64,000 bases of DNA from Tanticharoenia sakaeratensis NBRC 103193 (GTDB lineage: Bacteria > Pseudomonadota > Alphaproteobacteria > Acetobacterales > Acetobacteraceae). The DNA lies in assembly GCF_000963885.1 (NCBI RefSeq), contig NZ_BALE01000038.1, forward strand, positions 62,001-126,000, read 5' to 3'. The notes below the pieces were generated by a model. The model saw nothing but the letters and a program-made list of their open reading frames with translations. It was not told the DNA's origin and did not search any database. Positions 1 to 9,720 of the stretch are shown here, piece by piece (the first letter of the stretch is position 1; every line of letters starts with the position of its first letter). A program made the position numbers and the translations under genes.

Positions 1-386
1 CTGCCCGCTTCCTGGCATCCCTTCCCGACCATGGCTGGGCGATCGTGACATCCGCCACGCGCGACCTGGCATTGCGTCGGATCGAAATTGCCGGGTTGCC
101 GATGCCGCCCGTGCTCGTCACATCCGAGGATGTCGTTCGCGGCAAACCCGAGCCGGATTGCTTTTTGCTGGGCGCGGAACGCCTAGGCGTGGCCATTGAA
201 GACTGCGTCATCTTCGAAGATGCCCCTGCGGGAATTCAGGCGGCCGAGGCGTCAGGCGCGCAGGTTGTCGTAATCACGCATACACACCGCGAGCCAATGT
301 CGACACCACACCTCACAGTGCCGGGCTATGACGCGCTGGAGGCCCGGGAGGGTCCGAACGAGACGCTCGAACTCTTCCAGGCCTGA
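1..386 (+). CDS. HAD-superfamily sugar-phosphatase-like hydrolase, 3' part only
   Basis: The reading frame is open from the first base of the window to TGA at 384-386, so the start and the N-terminal catalytic Asp motif lie upstream. The visible part, about 127 residues, has the HAD motif II Ser/Thr region (AIVTSATRD), motif III Lys in RGKPEPDCF, and the motif IV acidic pair in VIFEDAPAGIQAA. These are typical of the beta-phosphoglucomutase/2-deoxyglucose-6-phosphatase subgroup. Such enzymes dephosphorylate, or move phosphate on, small sugar phosphates in the cytoplasm. The substrate cannot be read from this fragment. The gene converges on the dehydrogenase operon and a hairpin separates the two ends. 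Confidence 0.85.
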   Translation, partial: ARFLASLPDHGWAIVTSATRDLALRRIEIAGLPMPPVLVTSEDVVRGKPEPDCFLLGAERLGVAIEDCVIFEDAPAGIQAAEASGAQVVVITHTHREPMSTPHLTVPGYDALEAREGPNETLELFQA

Positions 387-392
387 GGCCGC

Positions 393-423
393 CCAGACGC
401 GCAGCAATCAGCTGCGCGTCTGG
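393..423. terminator. Perfect 12-bp inverted repeat between convergent genes
   Basis: CCAGACGCGCAG (393-404) and CTGCGCGTCTGG (412-423) are perfect complements around a 7-base loop. The repeat lies between the HAD stop and the facing dehydrogenase gene, and its right arm overlaps the last 16 bases of that gene. Neither side has a clear T-run, so it could be a transcript-end hairpin or a weak terminator for both directions. Confidence 0.5.
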
Positions 424-2732
424 TCCCTCAGTGCGGCGAGCACATCATCGGGCCGCATCGGCAAGGTGCGCAGACGCACACCAACTGCCCGGAAAATGGC
501 ATTGCCGATCGCAGGCGCGATGACGGTCACGCCGGGTTCGCCGAGGCCAGAAGGCTTCTCGGTGTTCTCCATGAAGACGATGTCCATGTCCGGAACATCG
601 GCAATCCGCAGCGGCGTATAGTTGTCGAGGTTATGCGCAGCCAGACGTCCCTGCTCGACCCGCGTGCCCTCGAACAGGGCCATGCTCAGGCCCCATAGCG
701 CCGCGCCCTGCGTCTGCGCCAGCGCGCCGTCCGGATGCACGATCGTTCCGGCGTCAAGCACCAGCCAGAGCTTCTGGCAGGTGACGACGCCCGTCTTCCG
801 ATCGACGTGAACCTGCGCAACACCTGCGGTCCAGGTCGGCATTTCGCGTTCCTGGCCAAACGTCGTGGCCAGACCCAGCGCCGTATCGGGCGGCAACTGC
901 CGTCCCCAGCCCGCCATTTCCGCGACCCGCTTCAGCACTGCCGCCTGCCGCGTCGCACCACCGATCGAACTCGGCGCCTTGCCGGCGTTGCGCCCCTGCG
1001 CCGTCAACATCGACAGTCGATAGTCCAGCGGATCGTGCCCGCTTTCGTGGGCTGCCTCGTCCACGAAGCACTCGAGCGCCCAAGGCGTCCAGCCCGCGCT
1101 GACCGACCTCAGCCAGCCCGGGCAGAATGTGCGGTTCGCCAGATCATTGCTGATCGCGCGAACGAGCGTGGGTCCGGTCTCGTACCAGTGATCGGCACCC
1201 GAGAGCGCAAACTGGTCGTATGGCTGGTTGTCGAGGCCCTTCGCCATGAAAGCCGGCGCCATGACCTGCGTCGGCCACCCTGCTGTGACATGATACTGCA
1301 TGGCGGATATCGCGCCGTGTTCGTCAAGGCCGGCCTTGATCGACTGCAACGACGGCGAACGGATCGTGTCGAACTGCATGTCGTCGGAACGGGTGAGCAC
1401 AAGCTTGACCGGACGGCCGCCGATTTCCTTGGACGCAAGGGCCGCAGGAATGGCGTAGTCGCCGCCGAGGCGCCGTCCGAAGCCGCCGCCCAGCATGTAG
1501 GTGCGCATGACGACCTTGCCGTCCGGCACCTGAAGCGCCTTGGCCATGACCGGCAGCCAGAGCGACTGCCACTGATGCCCGCAGTGGATTTCCCAGACGT
1601 CGCCGTCCAGCCGCGCCAGCGCATTCACCGGCTCCAGCGCGTAATGCGCGACGGACGTCGTAATGTATTCGCGTTCGATCGTCCGGTGGGCGGAGGCGAC
1701 GGCCTGCGCATTGCCCGGATCGTCGAAGATGCGAGTACCGCCGGGCTTGCCGATCAGGTCCCGGCCGTGGGCGATGATGTCGTCTTCGGACACATGCGCC
1801 GTGTCGCCCGCGACCCATGTCACCTTGAGCGCATCGGTCGCCCGGATCGCCGCAGGATAGGACGTCGCCAGAACCACAACCCATCCCGGCACGGTTCCTG
1901 ACGGGTCTTCGAGGACAATATAGCGCTCATAGCCCGCGACCTTGCGCGCTTCGCTGTCGTCGACCGACTGGACCTTCGAGCCATAGCGCGTGGGCGGCAG
2001 CTTGGGCCTGCCGTACAGCATGTTCGGAAGGCGCGCATCGATGCCATAGACGGCGCGGCCCGTGGTCTTGTCCGGAATATCCAGCGCCGTCGTCGCCTGC
2101 CCGATCAGCCGCCGCTCGCCCGCCGGCTTCAGCGGCAGCTTGGCCATTTCGTCGGGCGAGAAGCTGCGTGTCGGCTTCGCACGTGCGACGATATCGCCAT
2201 ACGAGATCGATTTGGCGCCGGCGCTGACCACGCCGTTTCGGGCCGTGCACTGATCGGCCGGCACGCCGAGAATTTTGGCACCCTCGTCCACCATGACCGT
2301 CCGCGCGGCGGCGCCGGCCTGCCGGAAGACGTCCCACGTCATCCAGACGGACCACGAGCCGCCGGTCACCATCAGGCCCCATTTGGGATCGGTATCGACA
2401 TAGGTGATGCCGACCTGGCTCCAGTCCGCTTCCATCTCGTCCGCGATGATCCGGGCGAGCGCCGTGCCGATATGCTGTCCCATCTCGGCGCGGATGATGT
2501 TCACGTTTACCGAACCGTCGGGCGCGATCGCGCACCAGATGTTCGGTTCGAACGCGCCGCCGCCCGGCAGCGTGCCGGCCGACGGAAAATGCTGCGCCGC
2601 TTCGGCCGAGCGGGCGAAGCCGAAAGCCAGCCCCGCCCCGAGGCTGGTCATCAGGAAGCCGCGGCGCGAAAGATCATGCCGGGCCGCGTAGGCCTTGTCC
2701 GACTGGCGCGCGATCCGCTCGAGCCTACTCAT
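408..2732 (-). CDS. Periplasmic molybdopterin-dependent dehydrogenase, large subunit (aldehyde dehydrogenase/isoquinoline 1-oxidoreductase type)
   Basis: This 774-residue protein is the xanthine-oxidase-family catalytic subunit. It oxidises its substrate at a molybdenum cofactor. A twin-arginine signal (SRRGFLM, Arg23-Arg24, then a hydrophobic stretch and AEAA) sends the folded cofactor-loaded protein to the periplasm. The GGGFGRR pterin-binding motif and the C-terminal GLGEPGVTVIAPAIGNA segment with the catalytic Glu are intact. It is the last gene of a three-gene operon and its ATG overlaps the Fe-S subunit by 8 bases. In acetic acid bacteria this architecture is the membrane-bound aldehyde dehydrogenase that makes acetic acid. 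Close homologues act on N-heterocycles such as isoquinoline, so the substrate is an inference from context. Confidence 0.88.
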   Translation of the reverse strand: MSRLERIARQSDKAYAARHDLSRRGFLMTSLGAGLAFGFARSAEAAQHFPSAGTLPGGGAFEPNIWCAIAPDGSVNVNIIRAEMGQHIGTALARIIADEMEADWSQVGITYVDTDPKWGLMVTGGSWSVWMTWDVFRQAGAAARTVMVDEGAKILGVPADQCTARNGVVSAGAKSISYGDIVARAKPTRSFSPDEMAKLPLKPAGERRLIGQATTALDIPDKTTGRAVYGIDARLPNMLYGRPKLPPTRYGSKVQSVDDSEARKVAGYERYIVLEDPSGTVPGWVVVLATSYPAAIRATDALKVTWVAGDTAHVSEDDIIAHGRDLIGKPGGTRIFDDPGNAQAVASAHRTIEREYITTSVAHYALEPVNALARLDGDVWEIHCGHQWQSLWLPVMAKALQVPDGKVVMRTYMLGGGFGRRLGGDYAIPAALASKEIGGRPVKLVLTRSDDMQFDTIRSPSLQSIKAGLDEHGAISAMQYHVTAGWPTQVMAPAFMAKGLDNQPYDQFALSGADHWYETGPTLVRAISNDLANRTFCPGWLRSVSAGWTPWALECFVDEAAHESGHDPLDYRLSMLTAQGRNAGKAPSSIGGATRQAAVLKRVAEMAGWGRQLPPDTALGLATTFGQEREMPTWTAGVAQVHVDRKTGVVTCQKLWLVLDAGTIVHPDGALAQTQGAALWGLSMALFEGTRVEQGRLAAHNLDNYTPLRIADVPDMDIVFMENTEKPSGLGEPGVTVIAPAIGNAIFRAVGVRLRTLPMRPDDVLAALRDQTRS

Positions 2733-3186
2733 GCGTCGTGGTTCCTGCTGCCTGCTTGATCGCTGCGCGTATGCGTATGTAGGTCATGCAGCGACACAGC
2801 GAGCCGCCCATGACCGCGTCAATTTCCGCATCCGTCGGATGGGGGAAATCCTTCAGAAAGCTTGCCGCCTGCATGATCTGGCCCGACTGGCAGTAGCCGC
2901 ATTGCGGCACCTGCCCGTCCCGCCACGCCACCTGAACCGGATGGTTGCCGTCCGGGTCCAGGCCTTCGATCGTCGTGATCGAGGCCCCCTCGATCGAGGC
3001 AAGCGGTGTGATGCAGGAGCGCGTCGCACGGCCGCCCACATGCACCGTGCAAGCGCCACATTCGCCGATACCGCATCCGAATTTGGTTCCGGTCAGCATC
3101 AGGTCATCGCGAAGGACCCACAGCAGCGGCGTGTCATCCGGCGCATCCACGGAGACCGGCTTTCCATTGAGCTCGAATTTCGTCAT
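2725..3186 (-). CDS. [2Fe-2S] small subunit of the periplasmic molybdoenzyme
   Basis: This 153-residue protein has the two cluster domains of the xanthine-oxidase small subunit. A plant-type ferredoxin motif, CGIGECGACTVHV, lies in the N-terminal half. A second motif, CGYCQSGQ followed by CRC near the C-terminus, lies in the helical half. It carries electrons from the Mo centre of the large subunit to the cytochrome. It has no signal peptide, so it is expected to cross the membrane together with the Tat-tagged large subunit, as known for this family. An AAGG ribosome-binding site lies 7 bases before the ATG. It is the middle gene of the operon. Confidence 0.92.
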   Translation of the reverse strand: MTKFELNGKPVSVDAPDDTPLLWVLRDDLMLTGTKFGCGIGECGACTVHVGGRATRSCITPLASIEGASITTIEGLDPDGNHPVQVAWRDGQVPQCGYCQSGQIMQAASFLKDFPHPTDAEIDAVMGGSLCRCMTYIRIRAAIKQAAGTTTHE

Positions 3187-3225
3187 CAGATACCTTCTTC
3201 CGGGCTACGCGTCGCGACCTTGGGA

Positions 3226-4554
3226 TCAATGCGAGGCATTGATCGGAGGCGGACCGACCGCCGCTCTCAGCTTGGCAGCCTTCGCCTCGAGGTCAGTCCA
3301 CGGCGGCAGGGTCGTGCGGGTTGCCCGCAGGTAGGCCGCGATCCGCGCCATGTCGGCATCGGTCAGCCCGGCGTAAAAACTCGGCATTGCGATCCCCGAC
3401 TGCCCTTCCGAGGCGCCAATCCCATGCAGCATCACCTGATAGAGATTGTTGGGTTCGTCGAGCCAGAGCGCGTTGTTGAGCGCGAGTTCGGGCCGCCCGA
3501 GCACGGGCGCCGAACCGGCGTTGTAATGGCAGGCAGCGCAGGCGCCCTGATACAGGCGAACAGCCGCGTCATGCTGCGGACCCGACAGGTCCCGGCCCGA
3601 GGCTTTCAGGGCTGCGGCCAGAGCCGCCGCATCCTGGAACTGGCGGTGAGCCGCGTCGTCCATGGTTGCGAAATAATGCGCGATCGCCCGCACATCCGAT
3701 TCCGGAATACGCCCGAGATAGCGATGCGCAACGGGCGACATCGGACCGGCCGCCGAACCATGCAGGGGTGCGACACCCGTGCGGAGATAGGCGAACAGTT
3801 CGTCTTCGGTCCAGACGACGGGGGTCGGATTATGCGCATTCAGCGGCGGCGCGATCCAGCCGTCGATCACCGCGCCATCGTACGGTGCGCTGGACTTCTC
3901 GGCCATCAGCAGGTTGCGCGGTGTATGGCACGCGCCGCAATGGGCATCGCCTTCTGCGAGATAGGCGCCACGGTTCCACATCGCGTCATGCGATGGATCG
4001 GGCTGATACCGCCCGGGGCTGACAAACAGCAGCGCCCAGCCGGCCTCGAGAATGCGCAGGTTGAATGGAAACGGAAGCGTGTTCGCGCGATGCGTCATGT
4101 GCACGGCCGGACGCGTCATCAGATAGGCATAGAGATCCGAGATATCCTGCTCGGACATCTTGGTGAAATGATTGAACGGGAACGCCGGAAACAGATGTGC
4201 GCCGTCGCGATCGACGCCGCGATACATCGAACGCCGGAATGCAGCCTCGGACCACGTGCCGATGCCTGTCTCGACGTCGGGCGTGATGTTCGGGGAGAAC
4301 AGCGCACCGAACGGTGTGTTCATCTTGTAGTCGCCGGCGAGTTCCGGGCCCCCACCGAGATCGGCACGGGTGTGGCATTCCACGCAGTAGCCCGCATTTG
4401 CGACGATCTCGCCCCTCGCTACCGCATCATGCGGGAACGCTGCAGGATTGGGACGAGCGATCGGCGTGATGGCGGGATTCCACGCGTAGATCAGGAAACC
4501 GCCACCGGCCACGACGGCAAGTGCGACAGCAATGGCGGCAATCCGCTTCAGCAC
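3226..4554 (-). CDS. Membrane-anchored tri-haem cytochrome c, electron acceptor of the molybdoenzyme
   Basis: Three CxxCH haem-attachment motifs are present: CVECH (about residues 57-61), CGACH (206-210) and CAACH (339-343). A basic start followed by a hydrophobic stretch (residues 4-24) looks like an uncleaved membrane anchor or signal peptide. I chose GTG at 4554 because GAGG lies 7 bases upstream. A TTG at 4560 would add two residues but leaves almost no space after the GAGG. The protein is like the cytochrome subunits of acetic-acid-bacterial alcohol and aldehyde dehydrogenases, which pass electrons to ubiquinone. It is the first gene of the operon and its stop lies 39 bases before the Fe-S gene. 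Confidence 0.88.
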   Translation of the reverse strand: MLKRIAAIAVALAVVAGGGFLIYAWNPAITPIARPNPAAFPHDAVARGEIVANAGYCVECHTRADLGGGPELAGDYKMNTPFGALFSPNITPDVETGIGTWSEAAFRRSMYRGVDRDGAHLFPAFPFNHFTKMSEQDISDLYAYLMTRPAVHMTHRANTLPFPFNLRILEAGWALLFVSPGRYQPDPSHDAMWNRGAYLAEGDAHCGACHTPRNLLMAEKSSAPYDGAVIDGWIAPPLNAHNPTPVVWTEDELFAYLRTGVAPLHGSAAGPMSPVAHRYLGRIPESDVRAIAHYFATMDDAAHRQFQDAAALAAALKASGRDLSGPQHDAAVRLYQGACAACHYNAGSAPVLGRPELALNNALWLDEPNNLYQVMLHGIGASEGQSGIAMPSFYAGLTDADMARIAAYLRATRTTLPPWTDLEAKAAKLRAAVGPPPINASH

Positions 4555-4850
4555 GGGCAAACCTCTTCCGTATCAACCCACCAGGAGAATGGGCGAAAAC
4601 AAGCACGCTTTCAGGGTGCCAACACTATGACGATAAAGGAGAATTTGAACAACCAGACCCGGCCATCGGGACGTTCTGCAGCCAGATCGGCAAATCCGGG
4701 CGCGTCGATGGCGCATCGACACGACAAAGACTGTCAAATTTCGAATCACTTATGACACTGAGTGCCACTATCACGACATAAGCTGGTGACATGTCTGTGC
4801 CGGGATGCAGACACGCCGTGGAAGCATATGTAATGCCGGTATCAGACAAC
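4555..4850. other. Gene-free upstream region of the dehydrogenase operon
   Basis: About 300 bases with no convincing gene. It must hold the minus-strand promoter of the cytochrome/Fe-S/Mo operon. A TTGACA -35-like hexamer occurs on the minus strand (4732-4737), but no good -10 follows at the right distance, so I do not call a promoter. Confidence 0.4.
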
Positions 4851-4880
4851 AAAAAACCCCGCTCCGGAAGAGCGGGGTTT
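4851..4880 (-). terminator. Rho-independent terminator of fusA
   Basis: An 11-bp stem (arms 4854-4864 and 4870-4880, loop CGGAA) with a GC core runs into six T residues on the minus strand. It begins 24 bases after the fusA stop. It is one of the clearest intrinsic terminators in the window. Confidence 0.9.
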
Positions 4881-4903
4881 CGTGTGACCGGATGAGAAAA
4901 CGA

Positions 4904-7012
4904 TCAGGCGGACTTCGCCATGATCTCCTCAGCCACGTTACGCGGCACCGGATCGTAGTGATGGAACTGCATCGTGAAGGACGCGCGTCCCTTCGTGGCC
5001 GAACGCAGATGCGAGATGTAGCCGAACATTTCCTTCAGCGGCACCTGAGCGCGGATCATGACGGTCGAACCCGACGTCTCCTGGCTCTGGATGATGCCGC
5101 GACGACGGTTCAGGTCGCCTACCACGTCACCGACGTGATCGTTCGGCGTCGTGATCTCGACGTCCATGATCGGCTCGAGGATGACCGGACCGGCCTTCTT
5201 CATGCCTTCACGGAAGCACGCCTTCGCTGCGATTTCGAACGCCAGGGCGGACGAGTCGACATCGTGGTACTTGCCGTCCAGCAGCGTGAAGCGGAAGTCG
5301 ACCGTCGGGAAGCCCGCGAGCACGCCCGTGGAGGACTGCATCCGGATGCCCTTTTCGACCGCCGGAATGTATTCCTTGGGGATCGCGCCGCCGACGACCT
5401 TGTTCTCGAACTGGATGTCCTCGTTGCGCTCGACCGGAGCGAACTCGATCTTCACTTCAGCGTACTGACCCGAGCCACCCGACTGCTTCTTATGGGTGTA
5501 GACCTCGGTATGCGGCTGGGTGATCGTCTCGCGATACGCCACCTGCGGTGCGCCGACGTTCGCTTCCACGCCGTATTCACGACGTAGACGGTCGACGATG
5601 ATGTCGAGGTGCAGCTCGCCCATTCCGGACAGGATCGTCTGGCCCGTTTCCTGGTCGGTCTTCAGCTGCAGCGAGGGATCCTCGGCTGCGAGCTTCTGCA
5701 GCGCCAGCGTCATCTTCTCGACGCCGTCCTTGGTCTTCGGCTCGACCGAGATGTCGATGACCGGAACCGGGAACTGCATGCGCTCCAGAACCACCGGATC
5801 AGCCGCATCGGCCAGCGTATCGCCGGTCACGGTGTCCTTGAGGCCGACGAATGCCGCGATGTCACCCGCGCCGACCGACTTCACTTCCTGGCGCTTGTCG
5901 GCATGCATCTGGAACATGCGGCCGACGCGCTCCTTGTGGCCCTTCGTGGTGTTGAGCACGGTGTCACCCGAGTTCAGAACACCACGATAGACGCGCACGA
6001 AGGTCAGCGTGCCGTACTTGTCGGAGATGATCTTGAACGCGAGGCCTGCGAACTTGCCTTCCGGATCGACCGGCACGATCGGCAGGAAGTTCTCGTCGAC
6101 TTCCTCGTCCTCCGGCGGCGCGATACGGATGCCCTCGACCTCGTCCGGAGCCGGCAGATAGTCGATGACGGCATCGAGCAAGGGCTGCACGCCCTTGTTC
6201 TTGAACGCCGTGCCGCACATGACCGGACGGAACTCGCCGGAGATCGCGCCCTTCTTGATGCACTTCTTCAGGGTGGCGACGTCGACGTCACCCTTCTCGA
6301 AATACTCTTCCATGGCCGCCGTATCGACGCCGAGCGCCGTATCCAGCAGTGTCTGGCGGGCTTCCTCGGCCTTCTCCTTCAGGTCGGCCGGGATGTCCTC
6401 GTAGTGGAACTTGGCGCCGAGCTCGCCGCCTTCCCACACGATCGCACGCATCTCGACCAGATCGACCACGCCCACGAAGTTGTCTTCGACGCCGATCGGG
6501 AGCTGCAGCGGGACCGCCACGATGTCGAGCTTCTCCTTGAGCGTGTCGAACGCCCGGTAGAAGTCCGCGCCTGTGCGGTCCAGCTTGTTGATGAAGATGA
6601 TGCGCGGGACGTTATAGCGATCCGCCAAACGCCAGTTGGTCTCGGACTGCGGCTGCACGCCGGCCACGCCCTCGATCACGAAGATGGCGCCATCGAGCAC
6701 GCGCAGCGAGCGGTTGACTTCGATGTTGAAGTCAATGTGGCCCGGGGTGTCGATGATGTTGATGCGGTGATCGGCCCACTCGCACGTCACGGCTGCCGAA
6801 GTGATCGTGATGCCGCGCTCACGCTCCTGCGCCATGTAGTCGGTGGTGGTGTTGCCGTCATGCACTTCGCCGATCCGGTGCGACATGCCCGTGTAATACA
6901 GGATGCGCTCGGTCGTGGTCGTCTTGCCGGCATCGATATGCGCGGTGATGCCGATGTTGCGAATGCGGGAAAGCGCCGATTTGGCGACTTCGACTGAACT
7001 GGTTTCGGACAC
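4904..7012 (-). CDS. fusA: Translation elongation factor G
   Basis: EF-G is the GTPase that drives ribosomal translocation. The G domain starts with [13 protein letters not shown] (P-loop, about residues 24-36), then DTPGHIDF and [10 protein letters not shown]. Domains II-V follow to the usual length. I place the start at GTG 7012, giving 702 residues, because a perfect AGGAGG lies 8 bases upstream. An ATG at 7054 would add a 14-residue tail that EF-G does not normally have. The gene stands alone between rpmB and a terminator. The usual partners rpsL, rpsG and tuf are not in this window, so it is outside the standard str operon here. Confidence 0.96.
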   Translation of the reverse strand: MSETSSVEVAKSALSRIRNIGITAHIDAGKTTTTERILYYTGMSHRIGEVHDGNTTTDYMAQERERGITITSAAVTCEWADHRINIIDTPGHIDFNIEVNRSLRVLDGAIFVIEGVAGVQPQSETNWRLADRYNVPRIIFINKLDRTGADFYRAFDTLKEKLDIVAVPLQLPIGVEDNFVGVVDLVEMRAIVWEGGELGAKFHYEDIPADLKEKAEEARQTLLDTALGVDTAAMEEYFEKGDVDVATLKKCIKKGAISGEFRPVMCGTAFKNKGVQPLLDAVIDYLPAPDEVEGIRIAPPEDEEVDENFLPIVPVDPEGKFAGLAFKIISDKYGTLTFVRVYRGVLNSGDTVLNTTKGHKERVGRMFQMHADKRQEVKSVGAGDIAAFVGLKDTVTGDTLADAADPVVLERMQFPVPVIDISVEPKTKDGVEKMTLALQKLAAEDPSLQLKTDQETGQTILSGMGELHLDIIVDRLRREYGVEANVGAPQVAYRETITQPHTEVYTHKKQSGGSGQYAEVKIEFAPVERNEDIQFENKVVGGAIPKEYIPAVEKGIRMQSSTGVLAGFPTVDFRFTLLDGKYHDVDSSALAFEIAAKACFREGMKKAGPVILEPIMDVEITTPNDHVGDVVGDLNRRRGIIQSQETSGSTVMIRAQVPLKEMFGYISHLRSATKGRASFTMQFHHYDPVPRNVAEEIMAKSA

Positions 7013-7207
7013 GGGGGCTGCCTCCTGAATACGATGAAAGGTGCCTTGGACCACCCCGCGGCCATCGCCTGTCAGGGGAGGTTCGAAGCACCTTCTGCCG
7101 TGGCCGGCACTCTCCGGTGACCCGTCTTGCGGGCCAGATCAGGATACGATCGGCGCACCCTGCGCGGAGACCAAACGACCGGTTCGGGCCGAGTTCTCGA
7201 TGGCGGC

Positions 7208-7236
7208 TGAATGAAGCAGGCCGCCCCGATTTTCAA
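7208..7236 (-). promoter_or_regulatory. Candidate promoter for fusA
   Basis: On the minus strand TTGAAA (7231-7236) is followed after 17 bases by CATTCA (7208-7213), about 195 bases before the fusA start. The -10 match is only partial. The location between rpmB and fusA fits the need for a separate strong promoter. Confidence 0.3.
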
Positions 7237-7278
7237 GGCCAATCTTCTATAAACTGCGGACCCTTGGGCCCCGGCGGA

Positions 7279-7584
7279 TCAGGCCGGCTGGGCCGCCGCC
7301 TTCTTCTCCTGGGCGCGCAGGATGCGGCGCTTCAGGACGAGAGCTTCCTCGGGAAGCTTCCGGTTCGGCGTGCCGAGCAGGAACGCATCCAGGCCGCCGT
7401 TGTGTTCGACCGTGCGGATGCCGTTCGTCGTGAGACGCATTCGGACGGGCGTACCCAGGATGTCGGACAGGAGCGACGTTTCCTGCAGGTTCGGCAGGTA
7501 ACGACGGCGGCTCTTGTTGTTGGCGTGGCTGACGTTGTTGCCGGTCAGCACACCCTTGCCCGTGACTTGGCAGCGGCGAGACAT
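7279..7584 (-). CDS. rpmB: 50S ribosomal protein L28
   Basis: This 101-residue protein starts [21 protein letters not shown], the standard L28 N-terminus, and contains the conserved [13 protein letters not shown] segment. L28 is a late-assembly protein of the large ribosomal subunit. The ATG at 7584 is preceded by GAGGAAG. Upstream ATG codons in the same frame would add an unrelated 33-residue extension and were rejected. The C-terminus is rich in Lys and Ala, as often seen in alphaproteobacterial L28. Confidence 0.96.
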   Translation of the reverse strand: MSRRCQVTGKGVLTGNNVSHANNKSRRRYLPNLQETSLLSDILGTPVRMRLTTNGIRTVEHNGGLDAFLLGTPNRKLPEEALVLKRRILRAQEKKAAAQPA

Positions 7585-7752
7585 CTTCTGGAGCTTCCTC
7601 AACTTCTTCGGCCGCCACGACAGGGGCGCCCGGACCAAGACCAGGGCCCAAGAGGCCGGAATGACGCAGACGACGCGCATCACCCCGGGACATCGCGCCC
7701 GACGGTCAACTTTCCAATAAGGCGCGGCTTATGGCCGAGAGTCCCACAAGCG

Positions 7753-9636
7753 TCAAGGATAATCCACGCGCTGGGCATCACCGTGTTCGCCACGCTCTGC
7801 CTCTTCCATATCCTGCGCCAGCCACATGGACGCGTATCGGCCACCGGCGGCCAGCAATGCACCATGGGTTCCGCGTTCGACCACACGCCCGCGATCCAGC
7901 ACAAGGATTTCGTCGCAGTGGCGCACCGAAGACAGACGGTGCGCGATCGTGATGGTCGTGCGCGCCCGCGACAGATCACGCAGCGCGCCGAGAATGGCGC
8001 GTTCCGTACGCGTATCCAGCGCACTCGTGGCCTCGTCCAGCAGCAGGATTCGTGGATCTTTCAGGATCACGCGTGCAATGGCGATGCGCTGCTTTTCCCC
8101 GCCCGACAGTTTCAGTCCCCGCTCGCCCACGACCGTATCGTATCCGTCGGGCAAAGTGGCGATGAAGTCGTGAACACGGGCCAGCCGGGCGGCATGCTCG
8201 ATGTCGGCCACGTCCGCATCGGGCCGCCCATAGGCGATGTTGAAGCCGATCGTGTCGTTGAACAGCACGGTGTCCTGCGGCACAACACCGATCGCTGCCC
8301 GTAGCGATGCCTGCGACAACCCGCGAATGTTCTGGTCATCGATCAGAATCGAGCCGGAGACAGGATCGTAGGAACGAAACAGCAGTCGGCCGATGGTCGA
8401 TTTTCCTGCGCCCGTTTCACCGACCAGCGCAATGCTTGCACCCGGTTCGGCCGCGAACGACACGTCAGTTAGAATCGGTCTTTTGGCGTCGTAACCGAAC
8501 GAGACACGTTCGAAGCGGATGGCAGCAGGGCCGGCCTCGTCCAGATGCGCCGGCAGGATCCGCGCACCTTCCGCATCGGCAATCTCGGGTGTTTCGTCCA
8601 GCAGCGCCACCATCTGCTCCAGATCCACGCGCGCCGAACGGAGCGCGGCATAGACCCAGCCCAGCGACGTGAGTGCCTCGTAGAGCGCAATCAGATAGGT
8701 GTTCACCAGCACGAAGCGTCCGACGCCAAATCGGCCATCCGCAATGCCGTGCGCTGCCATCAGCATGATCACCGCGGCAGCACTCGCGATGATGACGTTC
8801 TGGGCGGTGGACAGCGCCGCCGATGATTGCTGGAGTTTTCGCGATGCCGTCTCGAGCCGGGCCTGGGCTGCATCCACCCGGGCATCCTCGAAGGCTTCCG
8901 CACCGAAATATTTGACGGTCTCATAATTGAGCAGGCTGTCGACCAAACGATGCTGGGCAGCCGTATTGGCATCGTTGCGCGCACGCCGAAGACCGATTCG
9001 CGCCTGCGTGACCCGCAGCGTGACCGCGCAGTAGATCGCAAGCGCGACAACAATCACCACGACGTAGCGCCAGCCGAACAGGCGCCAGACGACGGCGATT
9101 GTCAGGACAGTGTCCAGCACTGACGGCAGGACGTTGAACAACACGATTCGGGAAATCTGGCCGATCGCATCCGAGCCGCGTTCGACCGCCCGCGTGAGGC
9201 CGCCTGTCTGCCGGTCGAGATGAAAACGCAGCGACAGGTCATGGACATGCCTGACAGCATGACGTGTCAGATTACGTGCGATCCGCAATGAGACCGGCGT
9301 GAACACCCACTCGCGCAGCGTATCCATCCCGTGGGACACGCATTGCAGCAGCCCGTAACCAACGATCAGCGCCACTGGCACTGCGGCAGCGGAATGCGTC
9401 AGCCTTCCAACCACGGCCGCGTAGAGGAATGGCACCAGCACCGTGAGACCCCGTCCCGCCAGAAGCAGGCCCAGCGCTCCCAACACCCGCAGGCGGGTCT
9501 CCCGGTCTCCCTGCGCGCTTCCCCGGGGCCAGAGATAGGGCAGAACCGCGCGCACCGTCTCCAGAAGAGGCGCCTTGCGGCCGGGAGCGTTCGAGTGTCG
9601 GGAGTTTGTGCCGTTCACGGCGGGCGTCGCATCCAT
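7753..9636 (-). CDS. Atm1/HMT1-type ABC exporter (fused permease and ATPase)
   Basis: This 627-residue half-transporter has an N-terminal six-helix membrane domain (about residues 45-340) and a C-terminal ATPase. Walker A is GETGAGKST (406-414), the signature LSGGEKQR begins at residue 510, and Walker B runs into LLLDEATSALD. The order and length match the Atm1/HMT1 subfamily. Characterised members export glutathione conjugates or support Fe-S cluster and heavy-metal handling. It should act as a homodimer in the inner membrane. It is divergent from the Nudix gene by 84 bases. The exact substrate cannot be told from sequence. Confidence 0.88.
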   Translation of the reverse strand: MDATPAVNGTNSRHSNAPGRKAPLLETVRAVLPYLWPRGSAQGDRETRLRVLGALGLLLAGRGLTVLVPFLYAAVVGRLTHSAAAVPVALIVGYGLLQCVSHGMDTLREWVFTPVSLRIARNLTRHAVRHVHDLSLRFHLDRQTGGLTRAVERGSDAIGQISRIVLFNVLPSVLDTVLTIAVVWRLFGWRYVVVIVVALAIYCAVTLRVTQARIGLRRARNDANTAAQHRLVDSLLNYETVKYFGAEAFEDARVDAAQARLETASRKLQQSSAALSTAQNVIIASAAAVIMLMAAHGIADGRFGVGRFVLVNTYLIALYEALTSLGWVYAALRSARVDLEQMVALLDETPEIADAEGARILPAHLDEAGPAAIRFERVSFGYDAKRPILTDVSFAAEPGASIALVGETGAGKSTIGRLLFRSYDPVSGSILIDDQNIRGLSQASLRAAIGVVPQDTVLFNDTIGFNIAYGRPDADVADIEHAARLARVHDFIATLPDGYDTVVGERGLKLSGGEKQRIAIARVILKDPRILLLDEATSALDTRTERAILGALRDLSRARTTITIAHRLSSVRHCDEILVLDRGRVVERGTHGALLAAGGRYASMWLAQDMEEAERGEHGDAQRVDYP

Positions 9637-9720
9637 CGACCCCTAGATCGGCGACGGATCTGCCCGATGCAAGCACGATGCTTGACGCCACAGGGCGGCG
9701 GTGGGAAGCGGTGGGATACC

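Noticed and set aside
2695-4755. A long open plus-strand frame opposite the cytochrome and Fe-S genes
   Set aside because: Arg-rich unrelated product. The minus strand encodes recognised haem and Fe-S motifs.
5609-6997. A long open plus-strand frame opposite fusA
   Set aside because: Shadow of the highly biased EF-G codon use. No domain is visible.
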